From Candidatus Frankia alpina (GTDB taxonomy: Bacteria > Actinomycetota > Actinomycetes > Frankiales > Frankiaceae): a stretch of DNA of 64,000 nucleotides. Each line of letters opens with the position of its first letter. Positions within the stretch are counted from its first letter, which is position 1. Location of the stretch: NCBI RefSeq assembly GCF_902806485.1, contig NZ_CADCWT010000005.1, forward strand, positions 1 to 64,000. The letters are read 5' to 3'. Both the position numbers and the translations under genes were made by a program. Of the stretch, positions 34,025-43,185 are shown piece after piece. The notes beneath the pieces were generated by a model. That model had not been told where the DNA came from and made no database searches. It worked only from the letters and a program-made list of their open reading frames with translations.

Positions 34025-35179
34025 TCAGGGAGCACCGAGGGCACCGAGCGTCACGGCGAGGTAGTTCCCCCACGCCGACTGCAGGTCGGGCGGGGAGACC
34101 TTCGCTCGCAGATCGGCCAGCACACCCGGTTCGTAGAGGCGACGCAGGGCCGCGGCGAGCGCGTCGACGTCGTCCGGCGGGACCAGCAGCCCGTCAACAC
34201 CGTCGCGGACTGCAGTGGCCAGAGCACCCACCGTCGTTGCGATCACCGGCCGGCCGTGCAGGTGGGCGAGATCGACGTTCTGCGACGCCGTTCCCACCCG
34301 GTACGGCAGCACCAGGGCGTCCGCGGCCGCGAACAGGCCGGGTACCTCGGCGGCGTCGACGTAGCCGGCACGCACGTCGACCCGGCCGGTCAGGCCGAGT
34401 TCGGCGATGAGACGCGTGGTCTGCGCGGCGTCGCCCCAGAACTCCCCCGCGACGGTGAGCCGAACGTCCGCCGGGCCGCGGGCCAGCGCCCGCAGCAGCA
34501 CGTCGAGCCCCTTGTAGGGCCGGACCAGCCCGAAGAACAGCAGGCTGCGCCGCGGACCGCCGCCCGCCGTGGGCTCGGCCGCCCCGCCGGGGGCGATCAC
34601 ATCCGGACGACGCCGGGTCGGCGCGGACCACAGGTGCGGGGCCATCTCGGCCACCACCACCGGCACCGGGGTGAGCGTGGCGGCGAGTTCGGCCTGCGCC
34701 GAGGTGTGCACGAGCACCGCGGATACCCGGCGCAGGACCGCCCGGACCAGCGGCTCGTCCACCGTACGTCGCTCGTGCGGCAGAACGTTGTGACACAGCG
34801 CGAGCACCCGCGGACCGGGGCCACTCCCTCGCCAGGCCCCGCCGCGCAGGGCGGTGAGGATGGCCAGGTAGGCCGGCGCCTGGATCGGGGTGACGACGAC
34901 CAGAATCACCGCGTCGGCCTCGCGCCGCAGCCGCCGGCCGAGCCGAACCCAGCCATCGGGGCGGCGCCAGGACAGCGGGTAGCGCGTCGGCCCGAACGGC
35001 TCCATCTCCGGCTCGGCGACGCGCTGCACGCCCGGGTAGAGCCGCGCCGGGTACTGATCGGACCATGACTCGATCGCGACCTGGTGTCCTTCGGCGGCCA
35101 GCCGATGCGCGAGCTCGGTCGTGTGCTGGGCGATCCCGCCCTTGTACGGATGGGTCGGGCCGATGACCGCGACGCGCAT
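34025..35179 (-). CDS. Family 4 glycosyltransferase
   Basis: 384-aa GT-B enzyme. The start MRVAVIGPTHPYKGGIAQHTTELAHRL is the classic acceptor-side Gly-rich loop. FFGLVRPYKGLDVLLRAL marks the donor domain, and LVLPYRVGTASQNVDLAHLHGRPVIAT takes the place of the EGFGLPxxE motif, so the usual ExxxxxxxE pair is changed. Its ATG is two bases after the stop of the GT2 gene, so they are coupled. Confidence 0.84.
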   Translation of the reverse strand: MRVAVIGPTHPYKGGIAQHTTELAHRLAAEGHQVAIESWSDQYPARLYPGVQRVAEPEMEPFGPTRYPLSWRRPDGWVRLGRRLRREADAVILVVVTPIQAPAYLAILTALRGGAWRGSGPGPRVLALCHNVLPHERRTVDEPLVRAVLRRVSAVLVHTSAQAELAATLTPVPVVVAEMAPHLWSAPTRRRPDVIAPGGAAEPTAGGGPRRSLLFFGLVRPYKGLDVLLRALARGPADVRLTVAGEFWGDAAQTTRLIAELGLTGRVDVRAGYVDAAEVPGLFAAADALVLPYRVGTASQNVDLAHLHGRPVIATTVGALATAVRDGVDGLLVPPDDVDALAAALRRLYEPGVLADLRAKVSPPDLQSAWGNYLAVTLGALGAP

Positions 35180-35181
35180 GG

Positions 35182-36165
35182 TCAGGTGTTGCTGCGGGAA
35201 CGGGCGACCAGGTCACCGATCAGGGCGAGCACGGCGATCTGGAAGCCGACAAGGATCGCGAGCAGCGTCGACGTCGCCACGTGGAAGTCGTAGCGGGCCA
35301 GGTCCACGATCAGCTTCACGAAACCCAGCGCCATGATCCACAGGGCGATCGGCATCAGCACCTTGAGCGGGTCGAAGTACATGACCATCCGCAGCACCTG
35401 CAGGATGTAACGCCGCGCGTCGCGGAAGGGGTGGAACTTCGACGTCCCGGCGCGCTTCGCGTAGTCGATCGGGAGGTAGTCGACCGGGTGCTGGTTGGAC
35501 AGGAACGACATCGTGATCGTGGTGACGCAGCTGAAGCCGGGCGGGAGCAGCCGCAGGTAAGGCAGGGAGACCTCGCGACGGAAGGCACGCAGGCCCGAGT
35601 TCAGGTCCGGGATCTTCATCCCGGACAGCCGCTGGGCGATCATCCGGATGAGCCACTTCGCCGGCACCCGGGCCCACTTGTGGGTCCCCTCCTCGGTGAG
35701 CCGGGCCCCGACGACCTGGTCGACATCGAGGTTGTCGTCCAGGTAGCGGACGAACTCCGGGATGCGCTCGTTCGGGTAGGTCATGTCGGCGTCGGTCCAG
35801 ACGACGATCTTCCCCCGGGCCTCCTGGGTGCCGATGCGCCGAGCCGTGCCCGAACCGCCGTTACGGCGGAACGGCATGACCCGCATTCGGGGGAAGCGCG
35901 GGGCCGCGTCGCGCAGGGCGGCGAGGGTGTTGTCGGTCGACTTGTCGTCGATCGCGAGGATCTCGTAGGCGTATCCGCTGGCGTCCATCGCCGCCGTGAT
36001 GCGCTCGAGTTCGAGCACCACGTGATCCTGCTCGTTGTAGCAGGGCAGGACGATGGTGACATAGGGGACGTCGAATCCGATCGCGACGAGATCGTCGCCG
36101 GCCGCGGGCTGCGTCGGGGTGCTGCCCTGCGGCTGGTCGGGCTTGTGGATGGCGCTGACACTCAC
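35182..36165 (-). CDS. Family 2 glycosyltransferase, polyprenyl-phosphate sugar synthase-like
   Basis: 327-aa enzyme like dolichyl-phosphate mannose/glucose synthases, which load a sugar onto polyprenyl phosphate for use outside the membrane. Motifs: VTIVLPCYNEQDHV, AIDDKSTDNT, the metal-binding DAD in VVWTDADMTYP, and LNSGLRAFRR; two membrane helices end the protein (about 262-285 and 295-320). GTG 36165 is preferred; the longer frame is Arg/Pro-rich. With manB/manC nearby, polyprenyl-P-mannose is a reasonable product but unproven. Confidence 0.85.
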   Translation of the reverse strand: MSVSAIHKPDQPQGSTPTQPAAGDDLVAIGFDVPYVTIVLPCYNEQDHVVLELERITAAMDASGYAYEILAIDDKSTDNTLAALRDAAPRFPRMRVMPFRRNGGSGTARRIGTQEARGKIVVWTDADMTYPNERIPEFVRYLDDNLDVDQVVGARLTEEGTHKWARVPAKWLIRMIAQRLSGMKIPDLNSGLRAFRREVSLPYLRLLPPGFSCVTTITMSFLSNQHPVDYLPIDYAKRAGTSKFHPFRDARRYILQVLRMVMYFDPLKVLMPIALWIMALGFVKLIVDLARYDFHVATSTLLAILVGFQIAVLALIGDLVARSRSNT

Positions 36166-36467
36166 GTCGGTGTGGCTCCCGGTCGTCGTTCCCGGCGATG
36201 ATCGCCGCTGCGGGGCGGCGGCGCCGGTGCATGGCGCGGCCCGACGTCGTCCCACTCCGATCGCCGGTCCATGGCGGTGAAGCGCGGTCCGTCCGTACGG
36301 GCGCGCCGTTCTAGAGTGGCACGTCCCGTCCCATCGCCCGACGACCGGCCTGGCCGACCGGGCCGACGACCAGGCCGGACCGGGCCGACCGGGCCTGCGG
36401 GCGAAGGAGGCGGGCGGGGACGGTGCCGGCCATCCGCCGGCCCACACCGGCGCTTACTGTTTGGGCC
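36166..36467. other. Divergent promoter region with palindrome
   Basis: 302 bases between divergent GT2 and acyltransferase genes. A perfect inverted repeat CGGCGA/TCGCCG (36193-36198, 36202-36207) lies 28 bases before the GT2 start. An AAGGAGG at 36404-36410 is 12 bases before a possible GTG at 36423. A TACTGT at 36455-36460 would fit a leaderless start at 36468. No other gene seen. Confidence 0.4.
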
Positions 36468-37142
36468 GTGGCTGCGTTCAAAAGTGATCTACGTGAATAC
36501 GTGCGGCACGTGCGGGCCCTGCGGGCCGCCCGGGAGACCTCGGCCCGTTCGTTCATCGCGGGCCTGCGGTACCCGCTCGCCTACAAGCAGCCGATCTGGA
36601 TCGGATCGCCGACCGTCATCGAGGGCCGGGAGCGCATCGAGTTCGCCGAGGGGGCGGCGCTGCGGGTCGGCATCGGCGGGTTCGGGCTGACGACGAAGCG
36701 CGACACCTCGATCATCCGGGTACACCCCGAGGGCCGGCTGCGCTGCGAGGGGGTCGTCTCGCTGCAGCGGGGCGTGCGGGTCGTCGTCGACTCCGGCGTG
36801 CTGGAACTGGGCCCCGGTGCGAACATCAACGGGTTCGCCAAGATCCTCGTCCGGGAACGGGTCTCCATCGGGGCCTACTGCAACGTCTCGTGGGACACCC
36901 AGCTCCTCGACAACGACTTCCATCCCATGGTCGTCGACGGCGTCGAGCAGCCGATGAGCGGACCGATCGTGCTGGAGGACCGGGCCTGGATCGGCACGGG
37001 CTCGATCGTCCTCAAGGGCGTGACCGTCGGCGAGAGTGCCGTGGTGGCGGCGGGTTCCGTGGTCACCCGCGACGTCCCTCCGAAGGCCATCGTCGCCGGA
37101 TCACCGGCGAAGGTGGTCGGCCACATCGACTCCTGGCGCTGA
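36468..37142 (+). CDS. Hexapeptide-repeat acyltransferase
   Basis: 224-aa left-handed beta-helix protein of the WbbJ/LacA type, probably O-acetylating a sugar of the surface glycan. The helix runs from about residue 95; the catalytic-region segment SWDTQLLDNDFHPM contains a candidate catalytic His (about H151), and AAGSVVTRDVPPKAIVAGSPAKVVG is the classic C-terminal coil. GTG 36468 (VAAFKSDL) is my choice; GTG 36423 adds 15 residues and has an AAGGAGG at long spacing. The stop codon lies inside a tandem repeat. Confidence 0.84.
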   Translation: MAAFKSDLREYVRHVRALRAARETSARSFIAGLRYPLAYKQPIWIGSPTVIEGRERIEFAEGAALRVGIGGFGLTTKRDTSIIRVHPEGRLRCEGVVSLQRGVRVVVDSGVLELGPGANINGFAKILVRERVSIGAYCNVSWDTQLLDNDFHPMVVDGVEQPMSGPIVLEDRAWIGTGSIVLKGVTVGESAVVAAGSVVTRDVPPKAIVAGSPAKVVGHIDSWR

Positions 37143-37195
37143 GGCACAGACTTCTGGCGCTGAGGCACAGACTTCTGGCGCTGAGGCACGGGCTC
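37133..37195 (+). repeat. Three tandem 21-bp repeats over the acyltransferase stop codon
   Basis: Copies at 37133-37153, 37154-37174 and 37175-37195 (the third with changes in its last bases). Each contains TGGCGCTGAGGCAC, i.e. Trp-Arg-stop in the gene's frame, so the end of the gene has been copied downstream twice. Confidence 0.9.
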
Positions 37196-37497
37196 CTGGG
37201 CTGAGGGAGCAGAGCCGACGCGGGCCGACGCGGAAGTGTTTGGACTGCGACGCGGGTGTACGGGGAACACTGCGGACAGCGACCTGCCGCCTACCGAGAA
37301 GCGCTTCGCCACCGTCCGCGACCAGGGCCGATGCGCGGATACCCGGACAGTCAACCGATCGGGGGTGTCCGTAGCATGACAGCACCTCCATCCGGGGCCT
37401 CCGGGACCGCGCCACTTTTGGTTGATGTCCTCCCCCCCTTGGAGTGACGGCGGAGGATCCCAAACTCCTACGCACCCACCGAAAGGGAGGGCGGGTC
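37143..37497. other. Intergenic region between acyltransferase and DUF2142 genes
   Basis: 355 bases: the rest of the 21-bp repeats, then non-coding sequence, and the first copy of the 59-bp leader repeat (from 37463) just before DUF2142. No gene is supported. Confidence 0.5.
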
Positions 37498-37521
37498 GTG
37501 TTGAGGTTCGCGGTTCGTACG
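37463..37521 (+). repeat. Leader repeat, copy A (start region of DUF2142 gene)
   Basis: 59-base segment containing GAAAGGGAGGGCG (ribosome site), the GTG start and the first eight codons of DUF2142. It matches copy B at 39886-39944 except at about six positions. CTCC near its 5' end can pair with GGAG of the ribosome site, so a regulatory hairpin is possible. Confidence 0.85.
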
Positions 37522-39687
37522 ACCGCAGCGGCCCGCGCCACCGCCACGCCCGGCCCGGCGGTGATCCCCGACGGGACCCGCTTTCGACCGTGGCGCATCC
37601 TGCGCACCGCGCCCGCCACCATCTGGGCGATCACTCTGCTGTTCACGGCGGTGCTGGCCGGCTGGTCGGTGATGGTGCCGCATTACCACGCGCCCGACGA
37701 GCCCAACCACGTCGACGCCGTCATGCGCCTGGTGGAGGGCAAAGGCTGGCCTCATCCGGGGCACGCGGTCCTGACTCGCGGCGGAGTCGGTGCGATCATC
37801 GCGGCGCCCTACGGCTCCGACAAGCGGCCGCGTGACCTGTCCGCCGGGCCGTTCACCGCCGCGCAGGCGGCGCCCCGAGACGAGCGTCCGAGCTGGGAGG
37901 AACTGGAGCGGACACCCGCGCCATCGGGCGGCATCCAGCAAATCGTCCAGCACCCGCCCCTGTACTACTGGGTCAACGCGGTGATCCTCAAGGCAATCCC
38001 GGACGGCGGCGACAACCTGCGCTGGGATGAGATCATCGGCATTCTGCGCCTGGTCAGCGTGGCGATGGTGGCCCCGCTGCCGCTGCTGGCCTGGGCGGGG
38101 GCGCACCGGCTGTCCGACGGCAGTCGGGTGGCGGGAACCTGCGCGGCGCTGGTCCCGCTGGCCATCCCCGAGCTGGCCCACATCGGCTCCAGCGTCAACA
38201 ACGACAACCTGCTGGTCCTGACCGCCGGACTGGCGACCGTGGGGATCGTCTACGTGCTGCACGGGGACACCTCGCTGCGCACGGCGGCCTGGACGGGGGG
38301 CTTCCTCGGCCTCGCCCTGATGACGAAATCGCTGGCGATCGTGCTGGTCCCGATGGCCGCGCTGGCCTACGTCCTGGCCTGGTCACGGGCCCGCCGCGAC
38401 GCCCGTGCGCTGCGGGCGACCACGGCCGCCACCCGCGCGCTCGACGTCGGGGCCGGGGCCGACGCCGGGGCGGCGAGCGGGGGCGACGGTCGGGTCGACG
38501 CCCGACCGTTCCGGCTCGCCGACACGGGCCCCGCCGGTCCCTCCGCCGCCGCGCAACGGTTGCCCTGGCGGCAGATTCTGCTGGGCGGAGCAATCATGGT
38601 CGCCCTGGGCGGCTGGTGGTGGATCGTCAACGTCGTGCGCTGGGGATCCTTCCAGCCGGAAACGCCCGGCTTCCCGCTGGGCCAGTACCTGGGCGACGAC
38701 TGGGGCGCCTACCGGGAGATCCTGATCAACGGGACGATCCTGCGCTGGTGGGGGTCGTTCGGCTGGTTCGAGGTCAACCTCACGACCGTTCCCGTCCGCA
38801 CCGGCACCGCCCTGGCCATCTTCTTCTTCACGCTCGCGCTGATCCGGGCCCGCAACTGGCGCATCCGGGTCGACCTGATGCTCCTGCTGTGGGTCACGTG
38901 GGGCCTGTTCGGGCTGATGACGCTGCAGTCCGCCAAGAACTTCGACAAGCAGTTCCACGTCAGCGGCATCTCCGGCCGGTACCTGTACGCCGGGTTGGCG
39001 TCGCTCGCGATCGGGGTCGGGCTGGGGGCGGCGGCCACCGGCCGCTACCTGTCCCGGATCATGCCGCTGCTGTTCCTCGCGGGCGCGGTCACCCTGCAGG
39101 TCTGGTCGATCACCATGGTGTTCCCGCACTTCTGGCGACCGCAGGGCGGTGACCTCGGCGACGCCTGGGATGACATGGCGGCCTGGTCGCCCTGGTCGGA
39201 GGGGACGCTCGTCTGCATCGCCGTCGCGGTTTGTGCACTCGCGGTGGCGACCCTGGCCGGCTGCCTGTGGGTGCTCGTCGTCGGCGAACGCGACGCCCGG
39301 CCGTCCCGGTCCGCCCGCGGAGTCGTCCTGGCAGGCGCGGGCGTGGCCACCGAAACGCGCGGTAGGTCCGGCGCGCCGACCGTCGCCGGGCGCGGAAGCC
39401 GACCCGGCGCGGAAGCCGCCCTACCGCCGGCCCCCGCCCCGGGCGACGCCGGCCCCCGGCCCCAGGGGCTGCGGGAGGCCGCCCGTAACCGCGCGGTTCG
39501 GCTGCACCGGCACACCGTGGTGAGTGAGCAGCCACGGCCCGACCGCCCCGTGCGGGCACAGCCGCATTCCTCGCCGTCAGCCCAGCCGTCGACGGCACCT
39601 CCGCCGGCAGCGGTGACCCGGCCGGCGACGACAACATCACCGTCGAGCACCCCTGCCACCGAGGCCGACAGCGCCAGCCGCCCGTAA
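37498..39687 (+). CDS. DUF2142 family polytopic membrane protein
   Basis: 729-aa membrane protein with about ten or more hydrophobic segments between residues 40 and 590. The loop after the first helix has HYHAPDEPNHVDAVM, the acidic motif expected for DUF2142 and GT-C-like proteins, and HPPLYYWVNA follows near 155-165, so a lipid-linked sugar transfer outside the membrane is plausible. A Gly/Ala/Asp-rich cytoplasmic insert lies near 315-350; the C-terminal 120 residues are Pro/Ser/Thr-rich and disordered. GTG 37498 is fixed by the GGGAGGG ribosome site. Flanked on both sides by the 59-bp repeat. Confidence 0.85.
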   Translation: MLRFAVRTTAAARATATPGPAVIPDGTRFRPWRILRTAPATIWAITLLFTAVLAGWSVMVPHYHAPDEPNHVDAVMRLVEGKGWPHPGHAVLTRGGVGAIIAAPYGSDKRPRDLSAGPFTAAQAAPRDERPSWEELERTPAPSGGIQQIVQHPPLYYWVNAVILKAIPDGGDNLRWDEIIGILRLVSVAMVAPLPLLAWAGAHRLSDGSRVAGTCAALVPLAIPELAHIGSSVNNDNLLVLTAGLATVGIVYVLHGDTSLRTAAWTGGFLGLALMTKSLAIVLVPMAALAYVLAWSRARRDARALRATTAATRALDVGAGADAGAASGGDGRVDARPFRLADTGPAGPSAAAQRLPWRQILLGGAIMVALGGWWWIVNVVRWGSFQPETPGFPLGQYLGDDWGAYREILINGTILRWWGSFGWFEVNLTTVPVRTGTALAIFFFTLALIRARNWRIRVDLMLLLWVTWGLFGLMTLQSAKNFDKQFHVSGISGRYLYAGLASLAIGVGLGAAATGRYLSRIMPLLFLAGAVTLQVWSITMVFPHFWRPQGGDLGDAWDDMAAWSPWSEGTLVCIAVAVCALAVATLAGCLWVLVVGERDARPSRSARGVVLAGAGVATETRGRSGAPTVAGRGSRPGAEAALPPAPAPGDAGPRPQGLREAARNRAVRLHRHTVVSEQPRPDRPVRAQPHSSPSAQPSTAPPPAAVTRPATTTSPSSTPATEADSASRP

Positions 39688-40368
39688 CCGCGTTGACGCC
39701 CGGGCTCCGACGGAACGACGAACGGCGGCATAGGGTCCGATATCCACTGCGCAGCGTGCAGGCCCACGCGCCCGGCGGCACACTGGCACGGAGCCCGGAC
39801 AGGTGCGGCTGACCGCGACCGCGCCGGCCGGACCGACGGACCGGGGTTGCGACCTCATCCCCCGGGCTGAGGACGGGGGAATGTCAACTCCTACGGACCC
39901 ACCGAAAGGGAGGGCGGCCGGTGTTGAGGTTGGCGGTTCGTAGGCTCCACCGGCACCGCGCCTCCCCTCGCCGCCACCGCGTGTATCGCGGCGACGTTCC
40001 CCGCTGCGTTCACCTCGGCGTGACAGCGGTATCCGCGGACAACGCGACGGGACTCGGCCAGCTACCGGATCCGCGCTATCTCACCCGGCTCGGGACTGCG
40101 CCACGGCTGACAGCACAACTGCTGCTGCACCGCCAGGTTCCACCCGAACCGAGCATGCGCACAATGCGCTTCCAGAGTCGCCGACTTGTCGACCGCCGGA
40201 CACGGCTGAAAACGGGCCATGCGGTTATTTTTAGGAAAAAAGATCCACTGGTGAACGATGCCGAGCCGCGTTTCCGCTCCAGCCTGAAGGCCGGGGTATC
40301 CACGCCGAGATCGTGGTAATCGTGCGCATGAGGTCCGCGGTGTCGACCAGCTTAGTTCGGGGGGAATC
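39688..40368. other. Long intergenic region with AT-rich island
   Basis: 681 bases without a convincing gene. It holds leader-repeat copy B (39886-39944). A frame of 132 codons starts there at 39921 but loses codon bias after the repeat and looks non-functional. An AT-rich island with opposing T and A runs is at 40226-40241. The kinase promoter must lie in the last 300 bases. Confidence 0.55.
39886..39944 (+). repeat. Leader repeat, copy B (downstream of DUF2142 gene)
   Basis: Second copy of the 59-base segment, 2,423 bases from copy A, with ribosome site, GTG (39921) and first codons MLRLAVR versus MLRFAVR in DUF2142. No membrane-protein frame follows. It may be the remnant of a second DUF2142 gene, or a repeated leader. 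Confidence 0.85.
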
Positions 40369-43155
40369 TTGCGCCGCAAGCGGGAGACGGGCAGGGCACG
40401 GGGGGTGACACCCCCGTCGCTGCCGCCGCCCGACCAGGACCCGTATGCCGCGCCGGAGCCCCCCGCGATGCTGTCCGCACGCCAGCCCGTCGGTGGGACG
40501 CCGCCCCAGGCCGCGTCGCCCTCCACGCCGGCAGCCCCCACGCCGGCGCCCCACCACCCGCTGCCGCAGGAATCGCTGCCGCATGCCGCACTGGCCGGCG
40601 TGACCGGGCTGGCGAGCGCCGGCGTCGCGGGTTCGGGGGGTGCAACCGCAGGCGGGGACGCGGCCGCAGGCAGGAGCGCTGCCCCCGCGGCGGGTCCGAT
40701 CGCCCCGGTGATCGGCGGTGATCCGGTGACCGGCGCAGGACCAACCGGCCCGGTTGCGCCGCTCGAACGCGACGACCCACGGGAACTTGTCCACGTCGAG
40801 CTGCTGGGCCGGCTCGGCGAGGGCGGGATGGGCACCGTCTACCTCGGGCGGGGCCGTCCCGGGGTGACCGGATACGCGGGCCGGCTCGTCGCGGTCAAGG
40901 TCATCCGGCCGGATCTGGCCCGGGTGCCCGAATTCCGGGCGCGGTTCCGGCGCGAGGCGGACATCGCCCGCCGGGTGGCCCGGTTCTGCACCGCCGAGGT
41001 ACTCGACGTCGTCGATCCACCGGACGGGCTGCCCTACCTCGTCACCGAGTACATCGACGGCTTGACTCTCGCGCAGAGCGTGTCCGCGGAGGGCCCGCTG
41101 CGCTCGGCCGACCTGGAACGCCTCGCGGTGAGCGTCGCGGCGGCGCTGACGTCGATCCACGGCGCGGGTCTCGTGCACCGTGACCTCAAACCGTCCAACG
41201 TGCTGTTGTCCTCTCTCGGCCCCCGGGTGATCGACTTCGGGATCGCGCGGGCACTGGATGCCCAGACGATGCTGAGCCAGGAGATCCAGCGGATCGGCAC
41301 CCCGGCGTTCATGGCGCCGGAGCAGGCCAACGGCGAACCCGTCTCGGCGGCGGCGGACGTGTTCGCCTGGGGCGGCCTCGTCACCTACGCGGGCACCGGG
41401 TCGTTCCCGTTCGGCGACGGCCCGACGCCCGTCCAGCTCTACCGGGTCGTGCACCGCGAACCGCTGCTCGACGGCCTCGACCCGGCGCTGCGCCCGATCG
41501 TCGAGGTGGCCATGCGCAAGGATCCGGCCGCCCGGCCGACCGCACAGGAGCTGTTCCTGCGCCTGGTGGGGATGGGACCATTGACCCATCCCGATCCGGA
41601 CGTGACCCGTGTCATCCGCTCCGCGGCGCCGGTCCTGGCCCCGCCCCAGCGCATCGGGGTAGACGGAGACGGACCGGCAGCCACCGACCGGGAGACCGCA
41701 GGTCCGACACCAGGCACTCGGACACCGGGCGAGCCGCGCAGAGGCGGCGGCGGTCGCCGGGAGCAGCGAACCCTCGCAGACTGGCTGGAGCGGAAAGATT
41801 CCGATGCCGGGCCGGCCGGCGCAGGCGAACAGGACGACCCCGCGGCCCCGAGCCGCCACGGCCGGTGGAACCGGCGGCGCATCGCGCTGCTTGCCGCGCC
41901 CATCCTCGCGGTGCTGCTCATCGCGGCGTTGATGCCGCTTGCGCTGACCACAGGCGGCGGCCAGCGGCCAAGCCGGGAGGAGACGGCCGCGCGCGTGGCG
42001 CTGGCCGCCGAGGCCGTGCGCAACTCCGACGCGGACCTCGCCGCCCGGCTGTCACTGGCCGCCTACCGCATCAGCCCGGTGCGCGAGGCCCGTGCCGCGC
42101 TGCGCACCTCCTTCGCCGCGTCGACCGCCAGCGTCCTCGCGGGGCACACGGCGTCCGCGCTCGGCGTCGACATCAGTCCGAACGGGCGGCTGCTCGCCTC
42201 GACCGGCGCGGACAACCTCGTCCAGCTGTGGGACATCTCCGACCGGACCCATCCGGTGAAGCTGTCGACCCTGACCCGGCACACGTCCTGGGTCCTCGAC
42301 GCCGCGTTCAGCCCGGACGGATGGACGCTGGCCACCGTCAGCTACGACCGGTCGGCGATCCTGTGGGACATCAGCGACCCCCGCCATCCCGTCGAGCTCG
42401 CCACCATCCTCGGGCACAACGGCTGGGTGCTCGACGCCGCGTTCAGCCCGGACGGGCGGATGCTCGCCACCTCCGGCTACGACAACACCGCCCGGCTGTG
42501 GGACGTGACCGATCCGCGCCATCCCAGCGAACTGTCGGTGCTGGACCGCCACACCAGCTGGGTGAACGAGGTCGCCTTCAGCCCCGACGGCCACCTGCTG
42601 GCCACCGCGAGCGCCGACCGGACGGCCCGGCTCTGGGACATCACCGACCCGCGCCGGCCGCGACCGCTGGCCGCCATCACCGCGCACACCGACTACGTGT
42701 GGACGGTGGCGTTCAGTCCCGACGGGCGGCGGCTGGCCACCGGCGCCTACGACGGCACGGCCCGCATCTGGGACATCACCGATCCGTCCCGCCCGGCGGC
42801 GACCGCGTCGTTCCCCGCCGATGAAAAGTGGGTGTTCGACCTGGCCTTCAGCCCGGACGGCAAGACGCTCGCCACAGCCGGCTGGGACACCACCGTGCAC
42901 CTGTGGGACGTCTCCGGCACCGGCCGCCCGGCGTCGGTCGGCACGATCAGCGGGCACGGCGACTGGATCCAGGCCCTCGCGTGGACGCCGGACGGCAACG
43001 CCATCGCGACCGCCAGCGACGACTACACCGTGCGGATCAGCCGGATCGACGACGCCAGCCTCATCGCCGCCGCCTGCGCCGACCCGTCGAAACAGATCGA
43101 CGACACCGAATGGCAGCGGCACATCGCCGACGTCCCCTACCAGCCGGTCTGCTAA
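40369..43155 (+). CDS. Membrane Ser/Thr protein kinase with extracytoplasmic WD40 propeller
   Basis: 928-aa Hanks-type kinase. N-terminal Pro/Ala-rich tail (1-135); kinase domain 140-400 with G-loop LGEGGMGTVYLG (about 149-160), K177, HRDLKPSN (270-277), DFG (289-291) and APE (316-318), all intact; charged linker; one membrane helix (504-527); then seven WD repeats (about 590-910), each with an xATxxxDxTxxxWDI-type end, predicted outside the cell as one seven-bladed beta-propeller. A sensor role is likely. TTG 40369 follows GGGGGGAATC; it is the only good start near the conserved frame. Confidence 0.92.
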   Translation: MRRKRETGRARGVTPPSLPPPDQDPYAAPEPPAMLSARQPVGGTPPQAASPSTPAAPTPAPHHPLPQESLPHAALAGVTGLASAGVAGSGGATAGGDAAAGRSAAPAAGPIAPVIGGDPVTGAGPTGPVAPLERDDPRELVHVELLGRLGEGGMGTVYLGRGRPGVTGYAGRLVAVKVIRPDLARVPEFRARFRREADIARRVARFCTAEVLDVVDPPDGLPYLVTEYIDGLTLAQSVSAEGPLRSADLERLAVSVAAALTSIHGAGLVHRDLKPSNVLLSSLGPRVIDFGIARALDAQTMLSQEIQRIGTPAFMAPEQANGEPVSAAADVFAWGGLVTYAGTGSFPFGDGPTPVQLYRVVHREPLLDGLDPALRPIVEVAMRKDPAARPTAQELFLRLVGMGPLTHPDPDVTRVIRSAAPVLAPPQRIGVDGDGPAATDRETAGPTPGTRTPGEPRRGGGGRREQRTLADWLERKDSDAGPAGAGEQDDPAAPSRHGRWNRRRIALLAAPILAVLLIAALMPLALTTGGGQRPSREETAARVALAAEAVRNSDADLAARLSLAAYRISPVREARAALRTSFAASTASVLAGHTASALGVDISPNGRLLASTGADNLVQLWDISDRTHPVKLSTLTRHTSWVLDAAFSPDGWTLATVSYDRSAILWDISDPRHPVELATILGHNGWVLDAAFSPDGRMLATSGYDNTARLWDVTDPRHPSELSVLDRHTSWVNEVAFSPDGHLLATASADRTARLWDITDPRRPRPLAAITAHTDYVWTVAFSPDGRRLATGAYDGTARIWDITDPSRPAATASFPADEKWVFDLAFSPDGKTLATAGWDTTVHLWDVSGTGRPASVGTISGHGDWIQALAWTPDGNAIATASDDYTVRISRIDDASLIAAACADPSKQIDDTEWQRHIADVPYQPVC

Positions 43156-43185
43156 CAGCCGATCTGCGGACGGCGGGGCCGGTCG

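Noticed and set aside
36423-36467. Earlier start of the acyltransferase at GTG 36423
   Set aside because: The added 15 residues are Pro/Arg-rich and the AAGGAGG is 12 bases away. Kept as an alternative, not chosen.
39921-40319. Possible 132-aa gene starting in leader-repeat copy B
   Set aside because: Only the first eight codons resemble DUF2142; later sequence loses actinobacterial codon bias and crosses the AT-rich island. Recorded as a repeat, not a gene.
42150-43110. Repeated DNA in the WD40 region as a possible repeat array
   Set aside because: The periodicity is explained by seven WD repeats in the protein; it is not a CRISPR or satellite.
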